Notes under the pieces: model-generated | Told to the model about the DNA's origin: nothing | What the model saw: the letters and a program-made list of their open reading frames with translations, nothing else | The model's database searches: none | Origin: Brevibacillus aydinogluensis | GTDB taxonomy: Bacteria; Bacillota; Bacilli; Brevibacillales; Brevibacillaceae | Reading direction: 5' to 3' (one strand) | Assembly: GCF_031954365.1 (NCBI RefSeq) | Contig: NZ_JAUSVZ010000002.1 | Length of the DNA stretch: 64,000 nucleotides | Program-made: the position numbers and the translations under genes | Shown: piece after piece, positions 1 to 8,842 of the stretch | Numbering within the stretch: position 1 is the first letter of the stretch | Layout: every line of letters starts with the position of its first letter

Positions 1-440
1 ATCCGCACGCTTTCCCCGGCGGCAAACACGCTGTTGATCTTGTGGTAACCCGGGTAGCCCGGCATCTGGACGCGGGTGTCGCGCGGCAGAGAGACCATCG
101 TCACCCGCTGCGCATCGGGATCGACGACGGTCAGAATCAGCACGTCGGTGTTTAACATGCCCCCCAATTTCCGGGTGTCGGTCCCGATAATCAGCACGGA
201 AAGCGGCTTCTTTTTCTCGTACGCCTGCTGCGTTGCAGGCTCGTCCGGCAGCTTGTACGGGTCATTCGTAATCGTCCCCAGGGTTTCGTTGATCCGGGTG
301 AAGCTGTAGGCGGCTCCGGCTGCCAGCATACACAGAATCAGACAGCCCGCCAGCAGCAGACGCATTCCCCATGTCCGCCGTCTCCGTCTGGCGCGGCGCC
401 CCTTTTGTGCAGGAGCAGTCGCTTCATCCGTCTTCCGCAT
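1..440 (-). CDS. LytR-CpsA-Psr (LCP) family wall-polymer ligase, 3' end cut by window
   Basis: LCP proteins attach anionic glycopolymers such as teichoic acids to peptidoglycan at the outer face of the membrane. Only the first 146 codons are inside the window. The start is ATG with GAGGAG about 10 bases upstream. The N-terminus has a strongly basic stretch (KGRRARRRRRTW, about residues 13-24) followed by one hydrophobic segment (about residues 27-46), a type II membrane anchor. The LCP domain then begins, with LSVLIIGTDTR and VVDPDAQRVTMVSLPRDTRV, the usual first blocks of the family; the conserved Asp and Arg residues are present. The catalytic C-terminal part is off the window, so length and completeness cannot be judged. 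It is divergent from the oxidoreductase gene that follows. The family call is firm; the exact paralogue is unknown. Confidence 0.88.
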   Translation of the reverse strand, partial: MRKTDEATAPAQKGRRARRRRRTWGMRLLLAGCLILCMLAAGAAYSFTRINETLGTITNDPYKLPDEPATQQAYEKKKPLSVLIIGTDTRKLGGMLNTDVLILTVVDPDAQRVTMVSLPRDTRVQMPGYPGYHKINSVFAAGESVR

Positions 441-703
441 GCGTCGTCAACTCCTCAATCCCATTGTACGTGGCGTTTGGCTCGACGATTCTACCTTTTC
501 TGGAAAAAATATGTATAATTCTATCACAATTTTGTCTGGCTTTGTAGAATGATGATAGGTTCCCAAAATGGGATCAGGTGCCGGCCTGTTCCGTCCGGAA
601 GGCCCGCCCTCCAGAACGCACTTGCGCTCCCCACAGGAAAACGGTAGTCTAAAATTATCCAAGATAGAAACCGGAACGATCACGGGAAGCGGAGGGGCTG
701 AGT

Positions 704-1618
704 GTGGAACACGTACAGGTGCTGATCGCCGGCGGCGGCATCGCCGGGTTGTCTGCTGCCATCTGGTGTGAACGGCTCGGATTGTCCTGTGTCCTGGTGG
801 AAAAAAACGATCGGCTCGGCGGGCAGCTTTCGGACATCCACAACCAAATTTGGGACTTTCCACCGCGTGTATACCCGGATGGCGCGGCCTTGCTGGACGA
901 ACTGCTCGCCCATCGATCAATTCGCGCACTCCGTCCCCGCCTTGGGGAAGCGCTCCGCTCGATCGATCTCGACAAGCACCTGGTCCATACCGACAAGACC
1001 GTGTACCTGGCCGACTACCTGATTATCGCGACGGGCGTGCGCCCCAATCGGATTCCCGCCCTCGTCGGCTGTTCGCGGGTGCTGCAGCCGTGGTTCTCCA
1101 CCACCTCGCAGGGAACCGCTGTCGCCGGCCAGGATGTCGCGGTGATCGGAGGCGGTGATCGGGCGGTGGAAAGCGCCTGCAACCTCCTGCCCCACGTCCG
1201 CAGCCTCTACCTCCTCGTCCGCAGCGATCGGCTGCGAGCCCGTCCGCAGTGGGTGGAGCGCCTTCGCCCTCACCCTTCTCTCCACGTGCTGTGGGAGACA
1301 GTGGTGAGCGACTGCCGGGAGCAAAACGGCAAAGCCGTGCTCACCCTGGACTCCCCCCGCTCCGACACGCCGCAAACGCTCGTCGTCGATTGGGTCCTGC
1401 CGCGAATCGGCGTGCGCGGGAATAGCGAGGGGTTGGGACAACTGCCTGCCTTGGAAGGCGGGTATCTGCAGACCGACGTCAACCTGCGGGTGGGTGCTGA
1501 TTGGATCTACGCCATCGGTGACATCACCAACGGCGCCGCTTATGCCAGCCTGTCACTCGCCGTCGGCCAGGCGATGAAAGCGGTCAAGCACATTTCACTT
1601 CAGGTCCCGTCGCTGTAG
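704..1618 (+). CDS. NAD(P)/FAD-dependent oxidoreductase, thioredoxin-reductase-like without CxxC
   Basis: A 304-residue two-dinucleotide-domain flavoprotein. It starts at GTG behind GGAGGGG. The FAD Rossmann motif AGGGIAGLSAA is at about residues 9-19, a GGQL flavin contact at about 39-42, ATGVRPNRIP at about 109, the NAD(P) Rossmann motif IGGGDRAVE at about 147-155 and the C-terminal FAD motif IYAIGDITNG at about 268-277. In thioredoxin reductases the redox CxxC lies just before the second Rossmann fold; here that position reads STTS, so disulfide reductase activity of the classical kind is not expected. This resembles ferredoxin/flavodoxin reductase-type members of the family. It lacks the GPCG motif of the bacillithiol-disulfide reductase YpdA, so I do not call it that despite bshC elsewhere in the window. 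The substrate is unknown. Confidence 0.8.
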   Translation: MEHVQVLIAGGGIAGLSAAIWCERLGLSCVLVEKNDRLGGQLSDIHNQIWDFPPRVYPDGAALLDELLAHRSIRALRPRLGEALRSIDLDKHLVHTDKTVYLADYLIIATGVRPNRIPALVGCSRVLQPWFSTTSQGTAVAGQDVAVIGGGDRAVESACNLLPHVRSLYLLVRSDRLRARPQWVERLRPHPSLHVLWETVVSDCREQNGKAVLTLDSPRSDTPQTLVVDWVLPRIGVRGNSEGLGQLPALEGGYLQTDVNLRVGADWIYAIGDITNGAAYASLSLAVGQAMKAVKHISLQVPSL

Positions 1619-1661
1619 CCGATCGCGTCTAGTGACCATCCGGACAAAAGGAGCCGTGATC

Positions 1662-2135
1662 ATGTACTCGTTCGTCGATAATTTTGGCCTGCCGGTGACG
1701 CTCACGTTTGACCCGGCCGTCTACCGAAACCGGCGTGCCCTGCATGTACTGGTTTTTCCGTTTTGGCAGGGCCGGCTGGTTTTTACCCGCCACCGCACGC
1801 GGGGCATCGAGCTGCCCGGAGGCAAGGTGGAGCCGGGTGAGTCCAGTCTGGCTGCCGCGATCCGGGAAACCTACGAGGAAACCGGTGCCACGCTGGAGGC
1901 GATCGAGCGCATCGGCCAGTACACCGTCAACCACAATCTGGTCAAGGATATCTACGTTGCCCGCGTGCTGGACCTGGAAACGGAGCCACCCGGTGCCGAC
2001 GTTGCTGAACGGGTGTTGTTCGAACATATACCGCTCCAGGTACGGAATGATCCCCGCTTCAGCCGCTATCTGTACGACGATGTATACCCGCTGGCGCTGG
2101 AGCGGGCACGCCGCCATCCGTTTGCGACAACGTGA
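1662..2135 (+). CDS. ytkD: Nudix hydrolase, YtkD-type (RNA deprotection / nucleoside triphosphate pyrophosphohydrolase)
   Basis: A 157-residue Nudix protein. The Nudix box GGKVEPGESSLAAAIRE..EETGA fits GX5EX7REUXEEXGU, at about residues 49-71, and gives the metal-binding glutamates. The opening MYSFVDNFGLPVTLTFD resembles the start of B. subtilis YtkD, which hydrolyses (d)NTPs and removes pyrophosphate from RNA 5' ends; this comparison is from memory. The ATG at 1662 is preferred over an in-frame codon 30 bases upstream because AAAGGAG lies at the right distance before it and because of the family N-terminus. It follows the oxidoreductase by about 40 bases on the same strand and ends at a hairpin shared with the convergent MFS gene. 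Confidence 0.85.
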   Translation: MYSFVDNFGLPVTLTFDPAVYRNRRALHVLVFPFWQGRLVFTRHRTRGIELPGGKVEPGESSLAAAIRETYEETGATLEAIERIGQYTVNHNLVKDIYVARVLDLETEPPGADVAERVLFEHIPLQVRNDPRFSRYLYDDVYPLALERARRHPFATT

Positions 2136-2172
2136 CAGGCATCCCCCAACCGTGGGCGATGCCTGTTTTAGC
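2135..2172. terminator. Intrinsic terminator between convergent genes
   Basis: A 9-base-pair stem ACAGGCATC/GATGCCTGT with a 14-base loop, followed by TTTTA on the plus strand. It begins on the last base of the Nudix stop codon and ends at the stop of the convergent MFS gene, so it can end both transcripts; the U-tract is clearer on the plus strand. Confidence 0.7.
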
Positions 2173-3565
2173 TTTTACCTTTTTCCTTTTTCCCGCTCAA
2201 CAGATGGTTGACCAGATCGTTTGGGTCAAACCCCATCCTGCGCACCGCTTCTGCCCGCTGTCTCTCCTCCTCGCTCTCCGCCTGGATTCCCAGGATCTCC
2301 GCCGCCTGACGCATTGCTTCCATGTCTTTTTCCTGCTTGTCTTCCGCTTTTGCCTGTTGGCCGGAAGCCTCCTGGGAAGCTGCCTGCTGCGGTTTTAGAA
2401 AGAACAGCGCGACCACCGCAAACAAGGCGGTTATGCCGGCAATGGAGTAAAACATCACGTTGCGGGAAATGCCCAACAGCCAGGTAAACACCGGCGGTCC
2501 CACAGCTACGCCGATAAACCGGACGCCGCTGTACAGCGACGTGATCATGCCCCGTTCCGCCTTTTTCACTGCCCCGACGATCATGCTGTTGAGACAGGGC
2601 AGGATCATGCCTGTTCCAACACTGCCGATCACCAGCACCCCGATCAACAGGTACACCCCTTGTACGAAACTGGCGATCACGTAGGAGGCGGTCAAAAGAA
2701 ACATCCCGACGATTACAAACAGGCGCATCAGGCGCAGCTTTTTTTTGATGATCAGGCCGGTCAGGTATGCGACGATGCTCATGACCAGCAGCGGGATGGC
2801 CAGGAAACCGCCCTTCAGCACGCCGTCGATCTTGAACGTCTCTTCCAGCAGATCGGACAGGTAAAACAGCACGCCAAACAGTGTGAACAGGCAGATGCTG
2901 CCGATAAAGAACGCCGGCACCAGCCAACGTCCGTGCTGCCGAAACACCTGTCCGATGGATCGGAGATACTGGCCGACCTGCACCGGCTGTTTCTCCTGCT
3001 TGTTTTCCCGGGTACAAAACAAAAACAGCAGCACGATCACTCCGCAGATGATCGGAAACGCGAGAAACACCATGTACCAGGTAATCATGGCCAACAGCGC
3101 GCCGATAATCGGACTGAGCACCTTGCCCAAGCCGTTGGATGTCTCCATCAAGCCCAGCGCCCGGCTTTCCGCCGCCCCGTTAAACAAGTCGCCCACCATG
3201 GCCAGCGCAATCGGGGCAGTCCCGGCAGCACCGATCCCCTGCAGGACCCGTCCAGTCATGATGATCCCGTACGGCTTGTCCAACCAGAGCGCCGCCAATC
3301 CGGCCAACAGACCGCCCGCCCCGTACAGAATCAGAGACAGGGTCACGACGATTTTGCGTCCAAACCGGTCGGACAGATAGCCCGCCAGCGGAATGACGAC
3401 GCCCGCCGCGATGGAAAACGCGGTAATCACCAGGCTCGTCTGCAAGCCCGTCAGCTGCAGCTTGGCTTTCATCGTGGGCAGGACGGGGATCAACATCGAG
3501 TTTCCCAACACCATGACAAGCGGAATGCCCACCAGTCCTATCAGGTTTTTTGTGTTCTGTGCCAT
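2168..3565 (-). CDS. MFS transporter (drug:H+ antiporter-like)
   Basis: A 465-residue polytopic membrane protein with many hydrophobic segments, beginning MAQNTKNLIGLVGIP. The MFS loop 2-3 signature is visible as GYLSDRFGRKIVV (about residues 56-68), and MTGRVLQGIGAAG (about 104-116) matches the conserved helix-4 region of proton-coupled exporters. The charged, Gln-rich C-terminal tail (about residues 400-465) is cytoplasmic. The start at 3565 has GAGGGTG upstream; a longer in-frame reading would run into the neighbouring enzyme gene. It lies 14 bases after an enolase-superfamily gene and is probably cotranscribed with it and with the YteA-like gene. The transported compound cannot be read from the sequence. 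Confidence 0.85.
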   Translation of the reverse strand: MAQNTKNLIGLVGIPLVMVLGNSMLIPVLPTMKAKLQLTGLQTSLVITAFSIAAGVVIPLAGYLSDRFGRKIVVTLSLILYGAGGLLAGLAALWLDKPYGIIMTGRVLQGIGAAGTAPIALAMVGDLFNGAAESRALGLMETSNGLGKVLSPIIGALLAMITWYMVFLAFPIICGVIVLLFLFCTRENKQEKQPVQVGQYLRSIGQVFRQHGRWLVPAFFIGSICLFTLFGVLFYLSDLLEETFKIDGVLKGGFLAIPLLVMSIVAYLTGLIIKKKLRLMRLFVIVGMFLLTASYVIASFVQGVYLLIGVLVIGSVGTGMILPCLNSMIVGAVKKAERGMITSLYSGVRFIGVAVGPPVFTWLLGISRNVMFYSIAGITALFAVVALFFLKPQQAASQEASGQQAKAEDKQEKDMEAMRQAAEILGIQAESEEERQRAEAVRRMGFDPNDLVNHLLSGKKEKGKS

Positions 3566-3579
3566 ACCGTACACCCTCG

Positions 3580-4698
3580 TCACGCGTATGCGCTGCCATC
3601 CCAGCACAACGCTTTGATAATCTGCCAATCCGGCTGGACGCCGATGCCCGCTCCTCGCGGCAGGGTCACCTGTCCATTGACCGGAGCTATTGGAAAAATG
3701 CAGGTAAACGGATTGTCCATGACGTCCCACTCCACCGGTTCAATCGGGTCGGCATCCATTTTGCTCCACGCCGGGAGACACGCCTGCGCGTATATCGCGT
3801 ACAGCCGCGTTAGCGATCCGTCAAACACGTGCGGAGAGACGCGGTGTCCAAACTGCCGCCCCATCTGCAGCATGAAGCGAAAGCTGTCCACCCCGGTCGC
3901 ATGCATCGGATCGGGCTGGATGATATCAAGCGCTCCCTGTTTCAACAGCGGCACGTACTGGTAGCAGTGGATCAGATTTTCGCCCCCGGCCAGCGGAATT
4001 GACAACGCCTGCCGCAATTTGGCGTACTCTTCCGTCCGCTCCATCGGCATCGGCTCTTCCAGCCACATCCAGTTTTCATAACGGGAAAAGACATGCTCCC
4101 ACTGTCGGGCAGCAGCCAGATCGTAACTTTGGTTGGCGTCTACCGCCACCTGGACGTCTGTTGGCAGCGATGCCATCAGCCGCTCGATGTGACGGCGGTC
4201 CTCCTGCCAGGAACGGCCGCCAATCTTCACCTTGATGCGGCGAAATCCGGCCTGCACCTGTCGTTCCACCAGCCAGATGGAATGCTCCGCCCAATCAGGA
4301 CGCTCGCTGTAGGATTGAAAGGACGCGTACACCGGGATGCTGGTGTGGTACGCCCCGCCCCACAGCTCGCAGACGGATAAACCGGCCAGCTTGGCAGTAA
4401 TCTCGGTCAGGGCCATGCTGACGGCCGCTGCCGAGCGCTGATGCCATTTGCTGATCACTTCCACCAGGCGCAGGCGGTCCGTCACCCGTTTGCCGATGAG
4501 GTACGGGATGATGCGCTCGCGAAATCCCTTGTCCAGCGTCGGCAGCCAGTCTACTGCTTCTCCCCATCCGTCTGCCCCGGAGGTCGTGACGATGCGGATC
4601 AGGTAACAGGCGCGGTACTTCTTGTAGCCGTTGGCGTCGCCGTACGGCTGCGTCAACCGATAGAGCAGCGGGTAGGTCTCCACGCGTTCGATCTGCAT
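3580..4698 (-). CDS. Enolase superfamily enzyme, mandelate racemase subgroup
   Basis: A 372-residue protein with an N-terminal capping domain and a TIM barrel. The expected active-site elements are in order: KVKIGG (KxK, about residues 156-158), VAVDANQSYD (metal Asp, about 191), WLEEPMP (metal Glu, about 217), GGEN (third metal ligand, about 243), QPDPMHATG (Asp, about 265) and SPHVFDGS (His, about 293). The Asp-His dyad after the metal ligands is typical of the mandelate racemase subgroup rather than of the muconate lactonizing enzymes, which have a Lys there. Members abstract the proton alpha to a carboxylate, as racemases or sugar-acid dehydratases. The start has GAGGAG upstream. The adjacent MFS transporter may move the substrate or product; this is inference. 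Confidence 0.85.
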   Translation of the reverse strand: MQIERVETYPLLYRLTQPYGDANGYKKYRACYLIRIVTTSGADGWGEAVDWLPTLDKGFRERIIPYLIGKRVTDRLRLVEVISKWHQRSAAAVSMALTEITAKLAGLSVCELWGGAYHTSIPVYASFQSYSERPDWAEHSIWLVERQVQAGFRRIKVKIGGRSWQEDRRHIERLMASLPTDVQVAVDANQSYDLAAARQWEHVFSRYENWMWLEEPMPMERTEEYAKLRQALSIPLAGGENLIHCYQYVPLLKQGALDIIQPDPMHATGVDSFRFMLQMGRQFGHRVSPHVFDGSLTRLYAIYAQACLPAWSKMDADPIEPVEWDVMDNPFTCIFPIAPVNGQVTLPRGAGIGVQPDWQIIKALCWDGSAYA

Positions 4699-4710
4699 CC
4701 GATGTGCTCC

Positions 4711-5463
4711 TCACAACAGGTCGTCGCGCCCTTCGCGCTCCTGCAGATACGCTTCGTAATCGAGAAACAAGCCTTTGCCTTCCCCTTTGCGCATGTACTC
4801 CTCATAAGTGCCGCTGCGCATGAAATTGACGCTCTCCGGACCGTGGTAGCCGTCGATGTCCGTGTAGCCGATCTGCTCGATGGCCTCGACGGCTCCGTCC
4901 GCCTCGTCGCTTTCCACGTACATTTCCTTGTAGTCGGTCTTGTCGTTGTCCACATAGGAAAATGGCGTGCTTGACGTTCCCCACGACTCGACAATCTGCC
5001 AGGCGTCCTCTCCGTCAAAGCTGTTCTGTCCTTCTTTTTCGTCCAGCGAGGTGCGGCCGAACGGCGGCTGCAAGAACTCCTCCTCGATCGGACGAGACTG
5101 GTTGATGTTGGGTGCCGCCGCGTGTTCCTTGCAGGTTTGAGCGTAGGGCAGCGCCTCCAGCCGCTCTTCCGGGATGGGCTGCCCGCAGACGGTGCAGAGC
5201 CCGTACGTCCCTTCGTCCATGCGGGTAAGCGCCTGGTCAATCTCCTTTAACGTCTCCCGGTCCAGACTGTCCAGTGCGAGATCTTTTTCACGCTCAAACA
5301 GCTCACTGCCAATGTCGGCCGGGTGATTGTCGTACATGGAAAACTCCTGCAGGGATGTCGCCATCGGCTCCCGCATGCCGTAGTGGGCCTGCACCCGCTC
5401 CTCCAGCTCACGTTTTTCCTGCATCAGCCGTTCCCTGAACCGAGCCAGCTTTTCCTTGTCCAC
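4711..5463 (-). CDS. yteA: YteA family protein, TraR/DksA-type zinc finger, sporulation-associated
   Basis: A 250-residue protein. The N-terminal part is a charged helical hairpin (about residues 1-85), followed by a DksA-like finger CTVCGQPIPEERLEALPYAQTC (about residues 90-111) in which the last CxxC half is replaced by CxxH. The C-terminal half (NINQSRPIEEE, then DGEDAWQIVESWGTSSTPFS) matches the family-specific YteA extension. The function is not well known; the family is annotated as a sporulation protein and the DksA-like fold suggests an RNA polymerase contact, which is inference. The start is GTG at 5463, chosen for AGGAGG eight bases upstream; an in-frame extension upstream lacks such a site. 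It heads a probable operon with the enolase-superfamily and MFS genes. Confidence 0.85.
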   Translation of the reverse strand: MDKEKLARFRERLMQEKRELEERVQAHYGMREPMATSLQEFSMYDNHPADIGSELFEREKDLALDSLDRETLKEIDQALTRMDEGTYGLCTVCGQPIPEERLEALPYAQTCKEHAAAPNINQSRPIEEEFLQPPFGRTSLDEKEGQNSFDGEDAWQIVESWGTSSTPFSYVDNDKTDYKEMYVESDEADGAVEAIEQIGYTDIDGYHGPESVNFMRSGTYEEYMRKGEGKGLFLDYEAYLQEREGRDDLL

Positions 5464-5609
5464 GCATGCCACCCTCCTCTGTTTGCTTTTCTTGGTGTAG
5501 TATGTCTTGCCGGCCGCGAAAATAACCCACGGCCAGTCCCTTGCCTGCCCCGCGTGAGCCGACATCGCTCTGACAACCCTTTCTGCCGTGGGGGAGGAAC
5601 CCTGTGGAC

Positions 5610-5653
5610 AAAAAAACAGCCCTGCCTCACCGCAGGGGCACAGGCAGAGCTGT
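5610..5653 (-). terminator. ileS: Intrinsic terminator of ileS
   Basis: On the minus strand a stem of about 11 pairs (ACAGCTCTGCCT against AGGCAGGGCTGT, one mismatch) is followed by seven T residues. It lies about 30 bases past the ileS stop codon. Confidence 0.85.
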
Positions 5654-5679
5654 ACTGTTTGTCAGATTGTGAGATTAAA

Positions 5680-8466
5680 TTATTCAGCCACGTGGGCGTA
5701 GTGTTCGTGTACGATCGTCACGCAGCGCTGGCAGAGGCTCGGATGGGCGCTGTCCGCCCCGACGTCCTGCTTCACCACGCGGCAGCGCTCGCACTTGACC
5801 CCGTCAGCAGGTGCGACGACGACTGCGATGCCCTCCAGCACAGCTGCTTCGCTCGGCACGCTGGCGCCATGCGGATGCAGATCTACATGGGCGACGATGA
5901 ACAGGTCGGCCAGGTCATCCATGGCGGACAAGACCCGCGCAACCTCTTCGGTTTGCGGATAGAGCGCCAGTTTGGCGTCGACGGAGTTGCCGAACACTTT
6001 GTTGCGGCGTGCTTCTTCCATCGCTTTCAGCACTTCGTCGCGCACCGCCAGGAACGCGTCCCACTTGCTCTCCATGTCTGCCGCGAAGCCGAGATGCTGT
6101 TCGTTTGCCTCCGGCATGTCGGTCAGCTGCACGCTTTCCTCGGCTACGCCCGGGATGTAGCTCCACACTTCGTCTGCGGTGTGCGGCAGGATCGGCGCCA
6201 CCAGTTTGACCAGGTTCAACAGGCAGTCGTACATGACGGTCTGCGCGGCGCGGCGCTTGATGCTGTCGGGCGCTTCCACATAGAGCCGGTCTTTGCAGAT
6301 GTCCAGATAAAAGGCGGACAGGTCAATGACGCAGAAGTTGTGAACAGCGTGGAACACCGTGTGGAATTGATAGTCGTCGTACGCCTTGCGCACCCGTTTG
6401 ACCACTTGGGCCGCCTTGGCCAGCACGTAGCGGTCCAATTCGCCCAGCTGCTCGTACGGGACGCGGTCCTTCGCCGGGTCGAACCCGTTCAGGTTGCCCA
6501 ACAGGAAGCGGAACGTGTTGCGGATCTTGCGGTACACTTCGGCGATTTGGTTGAGGATCGCGTCGGAAATCCGCACGTCCGCCTGGTAATCCACGGACGC
6601 TACCCACAGGCGCAGGATGTCCGCCCCCAGCTTGTCGATCACCTCTTGCGGCACGACGACGTTGCCGAGCGACTTGGACATTTTGCGTCCTTCGCCGTCG
6701 AGGGCAAAGCCGTGGCTCAGCACCGCCTTGTACGGCGCCGTTCCGTATACGGCCACCGAGGTGGAGAGCGACGAGTTGAACCAGCCGCGATACTGGTCCG
6801 ATCCTTCCAGGTAGAGGTCAGCCGGCCATTTCAGTTCTTCCCGCTCTCTCAACACTGCTTCGTGGCTGGAGCCGGAGTCGAACCACACGTCCATGATGTC
6901 TGTCTCTTTGCGGAACTCCGTGCAGCCGCACTTTTCGCAGGTCAGGCCCGGCGGCACCAGTTCACTCGCTTCACGGGCAAACCAGACGGAAGAGCCTTCT
7001 TTGCGGAACAGCTCCGCGATGTGATCGATCGTCGTGTCGTTGATCACCGGTTCGTTGCAGGATTTGCAGTAGAAGATCGGGATGGGTACGCCCCAGACGC
7101 GCTGACGGGAGATGCACCAGTCGCCGCGGTCGGCCACCATGTTGGCCAGGCGCGTTTCGCCCCAGTGCGGAAGCCACTGCACGTTTTTGATCGCTTCCAG
7201 CATCTGTTCGCGGAAGCCGTCGATCGACGCAAACCACTGCTCGGTCGCCCGGTAGATGACCGGCTTTTTCGTCCGCCAGTCGTGCGGGTACGAGTGGGTG
7301 ATGAAGCCGAGCTTCAAGAGCGCTCCCGCTTCTTCCAGCTTTTGTGTAACCGCCTTGTTGGCATCCTCGTAGAACATGCCTTCAAAACCTGGTGCTTCGG
7401 CCGTCATCTTGCCCTCATGGTCAACCGGGCAAAGCACGCCGAGACCGTATTTCTGGCCGATGTTGAAGTCGTCTTCCCCGTGTCCCGGAGCGGTGTGAAC
7501 GCAGCCCGTACCGGCGTCCAGGGTGACGTGTTCGCCCAGGATCAGCGGAGACGGACGGTCGTAGAACGGGTGGGCCGTCACGACGCCTTCCAGTTCACTT
7601 CCCTTGAAGGTAGCCAGAACCTCTACGTTCTCCCAGCCGATCTCCTTGGACGCTGCTTCCAAAAGACCGTTCGCCAGCAGGAATTTGCGGCCGTCCGCAT
7701 TCACTACGTTGTACTCCAGTTCCGGGTGAATGGAGATGGCCAGGTTGGCCGGAATCGTCCACGGTGTGGTGGTCCAGATGACAACGCCGGTGTCCGTGTC
7801 CAGTTTGCCCTTGCCGTCGGTCACTTGGAAGCTGACGTAAATGGATGGCGAGCGCTTGTCCTTGTATTCGATTTCCGCGTCCGCCAAAGCCGTCTCAGAC
7901 GACGGGGACCAGTATACGCAGCGCAGCCCCTTGTAAATGTAGCCTTTTTTTGCCATCTCGCCGAAGATGCGGATTTGCCGCGCTTCATACTCCGGTTTCA
8001 GCGTCACGTACGGATTTTCCCAGTCGCCGCGAACGCCCAGCCGCTTGAATTGGTCCCGCTGCTTTTCGATGTAGGACCAGGCGTACGCTTCACAGCGTTT
8101 GCGGAATTCGTTTACCTCGATGTTGCGGCGGTCCAGCCCCTCAGCATTGATAATCGCCTGTTCGATCGGCAGACCGTGGGTGTCCCAGCCGGGAACGTAC
8201 GGCGCGCAGAAACCGGCCATCGACTTGTAGCGAACGATGATGTCCTTGAGAATCTTGTTCAGCGCGTGGCCGATGTGAATGTTTCCGTTGGCATACGGAG
8301 GACCGTCATGCAGCACGAACAACGGACGCCCCTTTGTCCGCTCCTGCACTTTCCGGTAAATCTCCTGCTCATCCCAGCGGGCCTGTATCTGCGGTTCCCG
8401 GGTCGGCAGGTTGCCGCGCATGGGAAAATCGGTTTGGGGCAGCGATAATGTTTTGCTGTAATCCAT
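5680..8466 (-). CDS. ileS: Isoleucyl-tRNA synthetase
   Basis: A 928-residue class I aminoacyl-tRNA synthetase that charges tRNA-Ile in the cytoplasm and edits misactivated valine. The nucleotide-binding HIGH motif is in NIHIGHALNKI (about residues 61-71), the KMSKS loop is KMSKSLGNVV (about 594-603), and between them lies the editing domain (TTTPWTIPANLA; DAGTGCVHTAPGHGEDD). The C-terminal zinc-binding region has CERC (about 887-890) and CQRC (about 905-908). The length fits the usual short bacterial IleRS type. It is preceded by a T-box leader and followed by an intrinsic terminator, so it forms a single-gene unit sensed by uncharged tRNA-Ile. Confidence 0.98.
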   Translation of the reverse strand: MDYSKTLSLPQTDFPMRGNLPTREPQIQARWDEQEIYRKVQERTKGRPLFVLHDGPPYANGNIHIGHALNKILKDIIVRYKSMAGFCAPYVPGWDTHGLPIEQAIINAEGLDRRNIEVNEFRKRCEAYAWSYIEKQRDQFKRLGVRGDWENPYVTLKPEYEARQIRIFGEMAKKGYIYKGLRCVYWSPSSETALADAEIEYKDKRSPSIYVSFQVTDGKGKLDTDTGVVIWTTTPWTIPANLAISIHPELEYNVVNADGRKFLLANGLLEAASKEIGWENVEVLATFKGSELEGVVTAHPFYDRPSPLILGEHVTLDAGTGCVHTAPGHGEDDFNIGQKYGLGVLCPVDHEGKMTAEAPGFEGMFYEDANKAVTQKLEEAGALLKLGFITHSYPHDWRTKKPVIYRATEQWFASIDGFREQMLEAIKNVQWLPHWGETRLANMVADRGDWCISRQRVWGVPIPIFYCKSCNEPVINDTTIDHIAELFRKEGSSVWFAREASELVPPGLTCEKCGCTEFRKETDIMDVWFDSGSSHEAVLREREELKWPADLYLEGSDQYRGWFNSSLSTSVAVYGTAPYKAVLSHGFALDGEGRKMSKSLGNVVVPQEVIDKLGADILRLWVASVDYQADVRISDAILNQIAEVYRKIRNTFRFLLGNLNGFDPAKDRVPYEQLGELDRYVLAKAAQVVKRVRKAYDDYQFHTVFHAVHNFCVIDLSAFYLDICKDRLYVEAPDSIKRRAAQTVMYDCLLNLVKLVAPILPHTADEVWSYIPGVAEESVQLTDMPEANEQHLGFAADMESKWDAFLAVRDEVLKAMEEARRNKVFGNSVDAKLALYPQTEEVARVLSAMDDLADLFIVAHVDLHPHGASVPSEAAVLEGIAVVVAPADGVKCERCRVVKQDVGADSAHPSLCQRCVTIVHEHYAHVAE

Positions 8467-8496
8467 GACCTGTTTTCACTCCTACTTGGTATAAAT

Positions 8497-8802
8497 AAAA
8501 AGCCTTCCCCCATCCCAAAAGGGACGAGAGAAGGCTCCCGTGGTACCACCCTGATTGAACGGAACGGCCCTGCCGCAAAGCAGACGGATGCCGCTCCGCT
8601 CCACTCGTTTCATTCGTAACGGGAATGACGCGCTCCCTTACTCGCCCGCCGGACGTGACGCCGGCAGCCGGCTTTCAGTTGTGAACTCCCGGGTGATTTT
8701 CGGCGACGGCAACTGGCCGGGCTTTCACCTCTCCCCGGCTCTCTGGGCAGTGCTTGGTCACGTACTCTTCCCGTTCATCGTCGATCCAGTGATGAAAAGT
8801 TT
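8497..8802 (-). promoter_or_regulatory. T-box leader (tRNA-Ile sensing) upstream of ileS
   Basis: The minus strand carries the conserved T-box sequence AGGGTGGTACCACGGGAG (8535-8552), directly followed by a terminator hairpin AGCCTTC...GAAGGCT with a T-run (8501-8536, then 8496-8500). Upstream is a stem I-like region with the distal motif GAGAGGTGAAAGCCCGGC and the sequence GAAAATCACC. The ATC there (8695-8697) is a candidate specifier codon for isoleucine, consistent with the downstream gene. Uncharged tRNA-Ile would pair with the T-box bulge and prevent termination. The specifier position is inference; the T-box and terminator are directly visible. Confidence 0.93.
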
Positions 8803-8808
8803 GCAAAT

Positions 8809-8838
8809 ATTATAGTACCATCATGGCCTGAACGTCAA
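8809..8838 (-). promoter_or_regulatory. SigA-type promoter of the ileS T-box transcript
   Basis: On the minus strand TTGACG (8833-8838) and TATAAT (8809-8814) are separated by 18 bases. The start of transcription would be at about 8802, giving a leader of normal T-box length. Confidence 0.75.
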
Positions 8839-8842
8839 CGGT

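Noticed and set aside
514..519. Promoter for the FAD oxidoreductase at a TATAAT box
   Set aside because: No acceptable -35 lies at 16-18 bases and the distance to the start is long; not strong enough to annotate.
704..1618. Bacillithiol-disulfide reductase (YpdA) identity
   Set aside because: The characteristic GPCG cysteine motif is absent (GGGIAG here), and the gene is not near other bacillithiol genes.
2660..3964. A 434-codon plus-strand open frame opposite the MFS and enolase-superfamily genes
   Set aside because: Gln/Arg/His-rich shadow translation crossing two real genes on the other strand; no domain.
5323..8448. A 1041-codon open frame on the plus strand opposite ileS
   Set aside because: It is the antisense shadow of ileS; the translation is His/Arg/Val-rich with no known domain, and no promoter or ribosome site fits.
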